This document shows, piece by piece, positions 1 to 8,245 of a stretch of 20,560 nucleotides of DNA. The stretch is from Folioceros fuciformis (Eukaryota; Anthocerotophyta; Anthocerotopsida; Anthocerotales): contig JBNGIO010003018.1 of assembly GCA_049999805.1 (NCBI GenBank), positions 1 to 20,560 of the forward strand. Reading direction: 5' to 3'. The position numbers and the translations under genes were made by a program. Within the stretch, counting starts at the first letter, position 1, and the number at the start of each line of letters is the position of its first letter. Below the pieces are notes generated by a model. That model did no database searches and was not told the DNA's origin. It was given only the letters and a program-made list of their open reading frames with translations.

Positions 1-47
1 CAATAGAAAGTGAGTATGATTCTTTGCTTGAAAATCATACATGGGAT
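1..47. repeat. Left copy of 47-bp terminal direct repeat
   Basis: These 47 bases are identical to the last 47 bases of the window (20514-20560). The repeat lies inside the N-terminal part of a copia reverse transcriptase, and joining the ends keeps that reading frame in phase. It may be a k-mer-length overlap of a circular assembly path or a shared break point in two copies of the same element family. Confidence 0.97.
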
Positions 48-1611
48 TTAGTACCACTTCCTCTTGGTCGTAAACCCATCCTTTGCAAATGGGTCTTTAA
101 AAATAAATTAAATGCTGATGGTTCCATTGAACGTTATAAAGCTAGGCTAGTCGGTAAGGGCTATAGCTAAGTAGCTAGCGTCGATGACCAAGAGACTTTC
201 TCACCCATAGTGAAGACCCAATCCTTAAGGGTCCTTTTAGCTTTATCCGCAGAGTTGAACTTAGAAATCCATCAGATGGATGTTTTCACCGCATTCTTGT
301 ATGGGGAGAAATTGAGGAGGAAATATGTATGCGGCAACCTGAGGGTTATGAAGATGTTGATGCGGAGTTAGTTTGTAAGCTGCTAAAGTGCCTTTATGGT
401 TTAAAACAAAGTGCTAACAAATGGTTTTATAAGTGTGATGGTCGTCTTAAGCTTATTGGCTTTACTCAAAGCCATGGTGATAGTAATGTTTATTATCCAG
501 CTGACGGCTCCAACTTTATCATTTTAGCTTTATATGTTGATGACATATGTATGTTTGGCACTAGTATGAAGTTAATTAACTCTGTTAAGGATATGCTTCG
601 GGCCAAATTTGATATGAAGGATATTGGGGTTCTTCAATGGTGTCTCGGGATTCAGATTCTTCGAGGCCGACCTAATGGCCGAATATTTATGAATCAACAA
701 AAATATGTAAGAGAAATCTTAACCCGTTTTAATATGCAAACAACAAGGCCCGTATCTACTCCAGGGGTAGTTGGTATTCGGTTATCTTCCGAGGATTGCC
801 CACAATCTGATGCTGAGCGTGAGGATATGCTTACTATCCCTTATGCTACTTGTGTGGGTTGTCTCCTCTATTTGGCTAATTGGACTAGGCCCGATATCAT
901 GCATGCTATTAATGCTGCTGCTCAATACCTTCAGAATCCGGGTAGAAAGCACTGGATAGCAGTGAAGAGGATCCTGAGGCATGTGAGTGGTACCTCAACA
1001 TATGGCATCTGCTACACTTCTACAGGTCGAAAAGAGTTTGAGCTATCTGGATATGTAGATGCCAATTGAGCCTCTAACGCCGACACGCGGAAAAGTATTT
1101 CCGCACATTGTTTTATGTTAGCTGGCGCCTCCGTAAGCTGGAGATGTAAGAAGCAAACAAGTCTCGCCTTGAGTTTGACAGAGGCGGAGTATAAAGCTCT
1201 TACTGAAGCAGGTAAAGAGGCTGAGTGGGAGCGTTCACTTCTAAGTGATATAAAATGGCCCCAGCCTCAGCCTACATTGCTCAATTGTGATAGCATGTCA
1301 GCTATAGCTTTAGTCGCTAATCTCGTTATCATGCTCGTACTAAGCACATAGATCTATATCACCATTATATACGCGATGTTACTTCGCGAGGAGTGGTGGT
1401 AGTGGCTTATGTAAATACCGAGGATAATATTGCCGATATTTTCACTAAGACTCTTCTAACTTATAAACACAACAAACATAGGGAAGGACTTGGAGTAATT
1501 GATGGTAGTCATATCATCACTTTAGCAGCTGAGGAGGCCAAGTCATCGACAAAAACAAAATATTACTTTCCAAGCTTAAGTAGGGAGCTACCAAGTGGCG
1601 AGAGTGGATGA
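1..1611 (+). pseudogene. Copia element A: reverse transcriptase and RNase H half of pol, decayed
   Basis: This is the 3' half of a Ty1/copia polyprotein, which would copy element RNA into DNA inside the Gag particle. The frame from base 3 shows the RT start (KWVFKNKLNADGS, then YKARLV) and continues the frame at the window's right end. The RT active site YVDD is at 533-544, and the copia-typical IPY and LLYLANWTRPDI stretch lies near 830-900. RNase H follows, with its first Asp at 1058-1060, the TEAEY glutamate at 1181-1183, and the KHID and DNIADIFTKTL blocks near 1340-1455. It is broken by a TAA at 168-170 where the family has Gln (GYTQ), a frameshift at about 310-328, a TGA at 1067-1069 where the family has Trp (DADW), and a frameshift at about 1320-1335. 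The last frame ends at 1611. No polypurine tract or 3' LTR can be recognised after it. The RT and RNase H calls are firm; that it belongs to the same insertion as 17762-20560 is inferred. Confidence 0.93.
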
Positions 1612-3760
1612 AGCTAATAGGCCCTTTCCTCATAGGCACGCTCAAAAATAATTCGATTCCATTTCACCTATGCACCACTGACCACGTCATGGAGAAAGAC
1701 CAGAAAATGGTTGGCCTTGCTCTACAGGAGGCATAAGATCCATTTGGCCAGCCCCACGAATTGAGATGAAGCTAGCTGCCGAACTACCCACCCATTATTA
1801 GTGCTCACCTCTCTAGGCTTCATGAGTGCGGTTACGGCAGTTTTCAGGGTCTTCTTCCTCTAAAGGTCGATCACTATTCCTCTCTCTTCCGCTTCTTCAC
1901 GGCCGTATACCTCTAGAAAAAAGTTCTAGGCTCCAGTCCTCAGGCTTCCTTCTATTGACCTCGCCCTCAGGTGTTGGGCGCACTCCTGTACCAATGCTCG
2001 GTTGTCGTAACACCACATTTTCTCCATGAGTCCCAGCCCCAGCTCCTGCACAAGAAGACCAGCCCGAACCTTGCAATGGTCCATGTTGGGCCACTAGGTC
2101 GTTGCGATCGTTGCCACGGCCTAAGGAGCCGTCCCCACTTCTTCTCCCGGTTCCCTTCCCTCACAGTTCGTGTCCCGCCTGTCTAGTCTCTCGGCTCGCG
2201 GGCACCCCCCTCTACTCCGTCCTCTTACTACTGCCGTGGGCCCTTCCAACCCCCGCTTTGCTCTGTCGGTCTTCTCCTTGCAGCCGACCTCACCACAGTG
2301 CTGTACCTCCCCTTTGCCGCTCTTCTGCCAGTCTATCCTGCTTTTGGAAACACATAGGATTGTGGTGCCAAAGGGTACGCCTTCCCCTATTGCGCTCCGC
2401 GTCCGATGGTGCCCCCTATTCACTCTCTGTCTGAGCTCCACCACTAGGGTTGTTATTTCCACTGGGTCCAATCAATACGTTCCATGTTCCCACCACCGTG
2501 GGGAAATGAGCCACCTTCCCACTTGAACAAGCAACGGTGGCTGAATGAAATCGTCCTTGCCCCTTATATAGATAACTTGGTTATTCTAGCCTGCCAATGG
2601 CCAAGGACTACTTAGCTCGGCCCTACACCCAGTGCCAAGGTCCAAGGATTAGTTATTAGTAAAAAATACCAAAGGCCAAGGAGTGGAACTACCATGGGCC
2701 AAGGACGCTTTTGATATAAAAGGCCTCGCCCAGGTAGTAGTTGATCACTCTTTTGATCAAAGCAACAAAAAAACAACAAAGTCCCACCACCCGACGGTCC
2801 CAAAGGGGGGGGGGGGTTTCTGTACATGCGAAGATGCCTTTCCAGCTAGACATCCTTTCTTGCAAAACTCGTGCATAGCTATTTGCAGTCATGACAGTAC
2901 TCAAGCGTGTATCTACAAGCTTGTTGGGACGGATAGAGTGCTAGGAAACTTGGTTACTTGCAAGTATAGGGGAATCTTGATGGTTTATAGCTTGTAGACT
3001 TTGACAATTCGGGTGGACCGCCAAGATTGGCAACTTGTAGTCTCTGTACCTACAAAGGTAGAGGTAGAGGTAGAAGGAACAACCCATTTGCTTTTGAAAT
3101 TTTCCTCGCCTTCACCAAGTTGAGCTTGCCTTTATTAATATCAGCCTACCCAAATCTACGGTTCCTAGAAGGATTAAAATGAGTACACTTCTCCCTAAGC
3201 TTTGGTATGGCATATCATAGCGACATCGACTTCGAGGCCTTCCCTAGTTGATGGTTGTCCGCTTTGGGGCCTTCCCTTGTTCGCTCCACGGCCTTCCCCA
3301 AAGCAGTCAATTTCCACTAGATTGTTCTAGCTAGAAGCCAATTTTATTGTTAACAAAACCGGCTCCCCAAGCCCTCTGTGAACAAGGGACGATTCCCCAA
3401 GTATGGGGTGAAACTACAAAGGAGAAGTACACTAAACTATCTTTTATAGATATAGAATTTAGAAACAATGCTCCAAGCATGATGATAATCCATGCCCATG
3501 CGGGAAGTACTTATGCTAAAAAATCCATCCATCCAGCTCTTAATCCACCTATGGAAAATCTTTGAAAATCTTTGCCTGAATACATTGTAACAAACAATTT
3601 TATTTTTTTAGATTTATATTCTATAGTTATTTTAAAAAATTTACAAACAAACACCCACCCAACCCAATGTGCCATGTGCTGGTTGGTGCACTTAATAATA
3701 TGCGTACCTTTTCTTTGCACCACTCAATTCAGAAATAGAAGGAAGTCATCTTTCAATGTC
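1612..3760. other. Gene-poor stretch; possible degenerate LTR or promoter sequence
   Basis: I see no convincing gene here on either strand. Open frames of 65-118 codons occur on both strands between 1826 and 2530. They overlap one another, have biased composition and match no family I recognise. The sequence includes a run of twelve G (2805-2816), short repeats of GGCCAAGGA (2599-2705), three copies of GGCCTTCCC near 3236-3300, and an AT-rich part around 3590-3650. A decayed LTR retrotransposon flank is possible, because TATA-like motifs occur on both strands, but no LTR pair was found. Confidence 0.55.
2599..2724 (+). promoter_or_regulatory. Possible promoter: GGCCAAGGA repeats followed by a TATA-like box
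   Basis: The 9-mer GGCCAAGGA occurs exactly at 2599-2607, 2674-2682 and 2697-2705, with a one-base variant (GGTCCAAGGA) at 2638-2647. A TATA-like string TATAAAAGG follows at 2715-2723. On the opposite strand TATATAAGGGG lies at about 2560-2570. Repeated short motifs ahead of a TATA box resemble an enhancer plus core promoter, as found in LTRs. No start site or downstream gene supports this, so it is weak. Confidence 0.25.
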
Positions 3761-5040
3761 ATGAAATTTTGGCCTCCAATTTTGGCTCCAATTTTGGCCT
3801 CTCGTTTTTTGCTACAAGATTCCCCTATTCTTGAAAGTTTTATTTCAGGTGTTGAGGAGGGCGTTTTCCCTTTACAGGTGTCTCTTAGGCAAGCGAGGGA
3901 TTCTCTACCTTTGGAGGCTCGTGAGGCTCTACCTCCTTCCTTTTCAGGTGTTGAGGAGGGCGTTTTCCCTTTATAGGTGTCTCTTAGGCAAGCGAGAGAT
4001 TCTCTACCTTTGGAGGCTCGTGAGGCTCTACCTCCTTTCTTTTCAGGTGTTGAGGAGGGCGTTTTCCCTTTACAGGTGTCTCTTAGGCAAGCGAGGGATT
4101 CTCTACCTTTGGAGGCTCGTGAGGCTCTACCTCCTTTCACGTCCTTTTCTAGGGAAGGGTTGAAGGGTCTCCAAGCCTCTCTCCTAGAAAAGCAATATGG
4201 CCAAGCACTAAGAGCCCTTCTTTCATACTCATCCATCCCTAGGTCTTCTCGAGCTCGTATTCGATCTTGTTCAAGTAAAGGAGCGAGCTCTTGGCTTTTA
4301 GCTCGACCTTGCATCCAGGCGTTTCGAATCGCACCAGCAACTTTCGCCACCGTGATGAGATTTCGCTTAGGTTTGGCCCACCCCTTGGCTTTTTCTCTCT
4401 CTACATGCAGTTGTGGGGTTGCCCTTGTCGATACAGGGTCCCATTTGGCACGTTGTCCTGTTGGGGGCACCGCATTGCCACTCATGATGCAGTTCGGGAT
4501 GTCATGTTCTCGATGGCTAGGGAGAATGGGTTTCTTCCGTATAGGGAGCGTCCATATACTTTGCGCAATGGGGTTTCACTTAGAGCCAACCTTTTCTTCA
4601 CTAGAGGAAAACAGGTTTGTGTTGCTGATGTGGTTGTTATGGATCCCACTAGGGATTCGATTTGTGAGCACGTCATCATCAACCCCCCTGGTTGGGCGGC
4701 AAAGGGTTGTGCAAGTGCCAAAGTCCATAAGTATTCTCCCTTGCAAGATGGGCATACTTTCATCCCCCTTGCTCTTGAGACTCATGGAGCTATGGGCAAG
4801 GACTTTTCAAGGTTTATGAAGGAGTGCGCCAAGGTTTATCAGAGCAATAGGAATGGTGTTCTCCCTCTTTCCTCTGTGGTGGCCTTCTTTCGACAATGTG
4901 TATCCATTGCTTTGCAACGAGCATTGGCCAGTGCAGTTTTTAGAACAGCAAAAAACGCAGGTCAAGCGGCTTCTTCGGCACCGGTGGTAGGTAGGCCTTT
5001 TGTTATTCCACATCATGACATTTTTGGGAGCAGTAGGTAG
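3761..5040 (+). pseudogene. C-terminal part of a non-LTR-type retroelement polyprotein, frameshifted
   Basis: Two overlapping frames join into one coherent domain order. The first frame (to about 4465) carries three 33-residue repeats, then a segment containing SRARIRSCSSKGASSWLLA, an FRLGL stretch, and a zinc-like CSCG...GSHLARCPVGG motif at about 4402-4463. The second frame continues from about 4470 with ATHDAVRDVMFSMARENGFL, a RANLFF / VCVADVVVMDP region, and a C-terminus ending at a stop at 5038-5040. From memory of the families, CxCG...GxHxxxCxxGG...HDxxR followed by a short acidic-strand pair is the tail found after RT in some non-LTR or RT-like retroelements, where it resembles a PD-(D/E)XK endonuclease fold. 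The first expected Asp is Asn here (RANLFF). No RT core is present upstream, so it is a 5'-truncated copy, as is common after target-primed reverse transcription. Damage: a TAG at 3974-3976 in repeat 2 and a frameshift at about 4465. The overlapping minus-strand frame (3724-4485) is a shadow. The family call is moderate. Confidence 0.6.
3844..4140 (+). repeat. Three tandem 99-bp repeats (33 codons each)
   Basis: Copies start at 3844, 3943 and 4042, each 99 bp, differing at only a few bases. One difference is CAG to TAG, which creates a stop in copy 2. Because 99 is a multiple of three, the frame is kept. The peptide per copy contains SGVEEGVFPLQ and SLRQARDSLPLEAREALPPF, a charged, probably helical segment. 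The near-identity suggests recent expansion or homogenisation. Confidence 0.95.
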
Positions 5041-5153
5041 TTTTTGAAAATGATATTCGTAGGGGAGAGTACCTCTTTTTGCCTTTGGCCCTAATGGGGT
5101 TGTTTATCCAATCGTTGGAGTAGATGGGACTTTCCATCTCTTTTTCAATCATA
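4969..5153 (+). repeat. Left copy of a duplication flanking the 100-N gap
   Basis: The 185 bases before the gap, covering the retroelement's last codons and its 3' flank, are repeated after the gap at 5254-5442. There are about four substitutions and one 4-base indel. Both copies end or begin exactly at the gap, as expected if two contigs overlap but were not merged. Confidence 0.93.
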
Positions 5154-5253
5154 NNNNNNNNNNNNNNNNNNNNNNNNNNNNNNNNNNNNNNNNNNNNNNN
5201 NNNNNNNNNNNNNNNNNNNNNNNNNNNNNNNNNNNNNNNNNNNNNNNNNNNNN
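5154..5253. other. Assembly gap, 100 N
   Basis: Exactly 100 N, a common placeholder for a gap of unknown size. The near-identical flanks suggest the true gap may be negative (an overlap). Confidence 0.99.
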
Positions 5254-5442
5254 GCTTCTTCGGCACCGGTGGTAGGTAGGCCTTTTGTTATTCCACATCA
5301 TGACATTTTTGGGAGCAGTAGGTAGTTTTTGAAAATGATATTCGTAAGGGAGAGTACCTCTTTTTAAAAGCCTTTGGCCCTAATGGGGTTGTTCCTCCAA
5401 TCTTTGGAGTAGATGGGACTTTCCATCTCTTTTTCAATCATA
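5254..5442 (+). repeat. Right copy of the gap-flanking duplication
   Basis: This repeats 4969-5153 at about 98% identity, with an extra AAAA in the middle. It contains the same retroelement C-terminal codons and stop, so it is either a second allele or paralogue or an assembly duplicate, not an independent gene. Confidence 0.93.
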
Positions 5443-5815
5443 GAAAATTTGCAATGTCATGATACATAAATTGAAACTTTGTAATATTTTTAGTAATTGA
5501 ATATTTTAGATATTCTATTTCTACTTCAGCAAAAGAAAAGAAGTGCAATTGAGTCCAATCCGAAACTAAACGCTGTTTCAAATAACATTTAACTTCTTTG
5601 CCTACCTTCGTTATCCACATCTTCATAGTACTCACATTTAGCGCTCTCTCTCTAGCTAGACATGCTTATTTTATATGCTTGCCTTACCTTGCCTTGCCTT
5701 GCCTACATCACTTGGTGACAAATAGATTGAGACAATACTCGACCCCAAAGTGGCGGCTCTTTATTAAGATAGTGTTAATGGCACAGCAAATTTCTGCATT
5801 TCCTACGGAAGTTTT
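5443..5815. other. Non-coding, AT-rich stretch with a CCTTG microsatellite
   Basis: No gene is seen. The stretch is AT-rich to about 5600 and contains a short imperfect run of CCTTG units at about 5678-5703. Confidence 0.6.
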
Positions 5816-5827
5816 GTGGAACAGGGG

Positions 5828-5849
5828 GCAGTGCCTGATTGGGCACTGC
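5828..5849 (+). repeat. Perfect 8-bp-stem hairpin
   Basis: GCAGTGCC and its exact reverse complement GGCACTGC flank the 6-base loop TGATTG. It sits 11 bp upstream of the 39-bp minisatellite. It has no following T-run, so it is not terminator-like. Its function is unknown. Confidence 0.8.
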
Positions 5850-5860
5850 TTGTGTTCCAG

Positions 5861-6055
5861 GCATACGAATACCACGGAGAACCTCAGCACCTACATGGTG
5901 CATACGAATACCACGGAGAACCTCAGCACCTACATGGTGCATACGAATACCACGGAGAACCTCAGCACCTACATGGTGCATACGAATACCACGGAGAACC
6001 TCAGCACCTACATGGTGCATACGAATACCACGGAGAACCTCAGCACCTACATGGT
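5861..6055 (+). repeat. Minisatellite: five identical 39-bp units
   Basis: Units begin at 5861, 5900, 5939, 5978 and 6017 and are identical in sequence, each starting GCATACGAATACC. A 3-base echo (GCATG) of the next unit follows at 6056. The unit is 13 codons long and lacks stops in all three forward frames, so long open frames appear here on both strands. These are products of the repeat and give no sign of a real gene. Confidence 0.97.
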
Positions 6056-7100
6056 GCATGCATCTCTGGGCAGGGCAGACTGCAGTAACTGCAGTAATTG
6101 GTGTCATAAAGCGAGTCCCGTTAACAAACGTCGTCCAACGAAACGAACAGGAACAAGAACTCCAGACATCCGCAGGTGATAAACAAGGAAGCAAATATTT
6201 GAGTTGGGGTACCCTATACCCACCTAGCTTAGCCACCTATACGGCTTTCCTTCATGTCAATGGATGTTTGATGTACAACGTACAAACGTACGCTGCTCTG
6301 TCACCGCCATCGGTGTGTCTGAGCAGTTACCATCACGCTTGCACGCGCAAGCGATCACGGCTCAGATGATGGGCGTGAGCACTAGCACTACTCTCGCTCA
6401 TTTTCTTGTTTTTGGTTCTTTGTCCACTACCAAAGAATTTGGCAGCTTCCGTATGAACATTTCTGCATGAAGGCTGGTGAGATGGAGAGTCTGATCCTGC
6501 AGCGAAATCGCACGGTCTGGCGAAGAGGCCGGGACCGGGGACTGTGGGGACGACCTGGAATGCATGAAGACTGGTGGTGGTATTGCCTGCCTGGTCCAAA
6601 GGGAGCTCGGTCCTCGAAGCCATTTGCGAGCTGTGACGGAGCCTCGCAGATCTGCGACTCCGACTTGTGAGTCCTTGGCTGCATAATGACTGCAAAATGT
6701 TGTTGAAATTCTGCACCGTTGTTCAAGATTGCGATCTTGAACAACGACCTGATGCGTAGCTGAATTGCAGTGAAGCCAGCAGATGTGAGGGAAGAAATCC
6801 TGGCCGATTCTTCGTATAAATGGGAAAGCAGGGGCTCGTCACGGCAGGTTGAATGGAATTCTGTGACACACGGTCCTGCGTTTTGGAAATGTGGTGGTTT
6901 CACTTAGCAATTTCAGCACTCAATCGATGTGTCAGCGGTGCAGGAGCTTGGCGACTCGTTGAGCAGCAGAAGAAGAGAGCGCGTCTGGGATGACGCGCAG
7001 CTTTTCCGTATGCATGGGCTAGCGCAGGCCCGCCCGCGTGATGGATGTCATATTCGGGATTCTCGTGAATCTCGACCTTGCAAGTCTGGTTTGACGCATT
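6056..7100. other. Non-coding stretch upstream of element B
   Basis: No recognisable gene. Overlapping open frames on both strands between 6264 and 6903 lack family motifs or a consistent coding signal. Notable sequence includes a 13-bp perfect hairpin at 6717-6746 and a 12-bp palindrome CGCAGATCTGCG at about 6645-6656. This was the left flank of the site into which element B inserted. Confidence 0.55.
6717..6746 (+). repeat. Perfect 13-bp inverted repeat with a 4-base loop
   Basis: CGTTGTTCAAGAT at 6717-6729 pairs exactly with ATCTTGAACAACG at 6734-6746 around the loop TGCG. It would form a stable hairpin on either strand. It lacks a T-tract and is too short for a typical plant miRNA precursor, so the role is unknown. 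Confidence 0.85.
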
Positions 7101-7105
7101 CAGTG
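7101..7105 (+). repeat. Left target-site duplication of element B (CAGTG)
   Basis: CAGTG directly precedes the 5' LTR, and TAGTG directly follows the 3' LTR at 13324-13328. Five bases is the usual duplication size for copia integrase; the first base differs by a C/T change. Confidence 0.65.
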
Positions 7106-7297
7106 TGTTAGATATGAATCGTTATCCAGCCCTCACTGACAATCAAGCTCTGAAACGGGGCATACTTAAAGAAACGGTTACACCTAGACTACTTTGGACC
7201 CCTTTTAACAGCTTTCTTGATCTTAATGGAATTCATTCGCTTCTGAGCACCTCGTCTGATCGTTTCTTCATGTCTGGTCTGGTTGACAAGCTTTTTA
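7106..7297 (+). repeat. 5' LTR of element B
   Basis: It starts TGTTAGATATG and ends CTTTTTA, directly before the primer-binding site. It matches 13131-13323. At 192 bp it is short for a plant copia LTR. No clear TATA box is visible. It should hold the promoter and RNA-processing signals. Confidence 0.93.
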
Positions 7298-7310
7298 TGG
7301 TATCAGAGCA
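7298..7310 (+). promoter_or_regulatory. Primer-binding site, initiator tRNA-Met type
   Basis: TGGTATCAGAGCA begins immediately after the 5' LTR. TGGTATCAGAGC is the standard plant copia PBS, complementary to the 3' end of initiator tRNA-Met, which primes minus-strand DNA synthesis. Confidence 0.95.
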
Positions 7311-7817
7311 ACCTTAATCCACGTCTAGGATGATTGCACTGGTAGGTCCACGCAGGTGAGAACCACGCCATGCATCCAATTGCGATGGATGGATTTCACG
7401 GTTCTCATTCACGTGCCCCCAGCCGCACAACAACACTGCAGTCCACTCAATCTTTCATAGAATCTACATACCCTACACCAGAATTTTCTGGAATGGAGGA
7501 TTTTCCACTTCTCACATATCTCATCACAATTTTTCATTCTTCTATGACCTGCAGCACCTGCAGACAGGAAAACAGTTCAGATCTGCATCCTCAATTTCAC
7601 AATTCTGCAATCTACACTTGCACATAGGTAGAAATGGCAAGGAATAGGAGCAACAGACCTTGCAGATGTGACGTTCCCAAAAAACTCACATTGTTTCTTT
7701 GGGTGTTACAATTCACACCCTAGTTGCCCCCGTTGCATCCTACCTCCTGTGCCCGTGCTCTGCAGTCCTGTTCACAAAATTCAGCACTCTTTCCACAACG
7801 AAAGATCACACCAGAAG
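7311..7817 (+). other. Element B leader region
   Basis: This is transcribed leader between the PBS and the extra ORF. It contains an 85-codon ATG frame (7370-7627) with no recognisable domain. A good splice-donor-like CAG/GTGAG has its junction at 7355/7356. The frame of the downstream ORF is open from 7668, but its first ATG is at 7818. Confidence 0.5.
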
Positions 7818-8162
7818 ATGAGACCTAACCAATCTTCCATTAAAAATCAACTTGCACCCATCCTGTATAAGATACAAGTCTTAGGTGAAAATAGCTATGA
7901 ACAGCAACGCAAGACAAAGCTAGAAATCATCACTCTGCGTAAACAACTTGGTCAGCTTGAGAAGAAAATGGCATCGCTAACCCTAGCACACAATCAAAGA
8001 GACCAAAGAATCAAAGGCTCATATAAGAAAGTAGAAATGTCTTGTGATCCTTGCCCCAAACCAATTGATCTTGATCCTTACAAATTAGTCGTTCCAGAGC
8101 CAATAGAATCTGCACTCTCTGGCATTGCTACACTTTTTAATGACACCCACACCATACTATAG
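7818..8162 (+). CDS. Extra coiled-coil ORF between PBS and gag of element B
   Basis: This 114-residue frame begins at the first ATG (MRPNQSSIKNQ) and ends with TAG 83 bp before the gag ATG. Residues about 30-70 are rich in Lys, Glu, Leu and Gln (KLEIITLRKQLGQLEKKMAS) with heptad-like Leu/Ile spacing, which predicts a coiled coil. The C-terminal third is acidic and Pro-containing (PCPKPIDLDPYKLVVPEPIE). It sits where ordinary copia elements have untranslated leader. A separate ORF occupies the same place in element A (17075-17530), although I see no clear sequence similarity between the two. Its role is unknown; a Gag accessory or RNA-binding role is only a guess. It might also be a relic of gag or a host fragment. 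Confidence 0.55.
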   Translation: MRPNQSSIKNQLAPILYKIQVLGENSYEQQRKTKLEIITLRKQLGQLEKKMASLTLAHNQRDQRIKGSYKKVEMSCDPCPKPIDLDPYKLVVPEPIESALSGIATLFNDTHTIL

Positions 8163-8245
8163 GTGATACCCTGCAGTCTTTCATAGGTAGTGTCCTATCT
8201 GCACACACCACATACACTTTCTTAGTGATAGCAAAAACCACAAAT

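Noticed and set aside
2121-2471. 116-codon minus-strand frame starting MDPVEITTLV downstream of a minus-strand TATA-like box
   Set aside because: The start loosely resembles a gypsy gag, but no PBS, LTR or zinc knuckle was found and composition is biased.
3724-4485. 253-codon minus-strand open frame
   Set aside because: It overlaps the plus-strand retroelement frame, which has recognisable motifs. Its length comes mainly from the three 99-bp repeats being open on both strands.
5861-6055. CRISPR-like array
   Set aside because: Units are directly adjacent and identical with no unique spacers.
5775-6236. 153-codon minus-strand and 176-193-codon plus-strand frames over the minisatellite
   Set aside because: The 39-bp unit lacks stops in several frames, so long frames arise automatically. 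No family motif lies on either side.
6427-6903. 158-codon minus-strand frame
   Set aside because: No recognisable domain, overlaps other frames, and includes the hairpin at 6717-6746.
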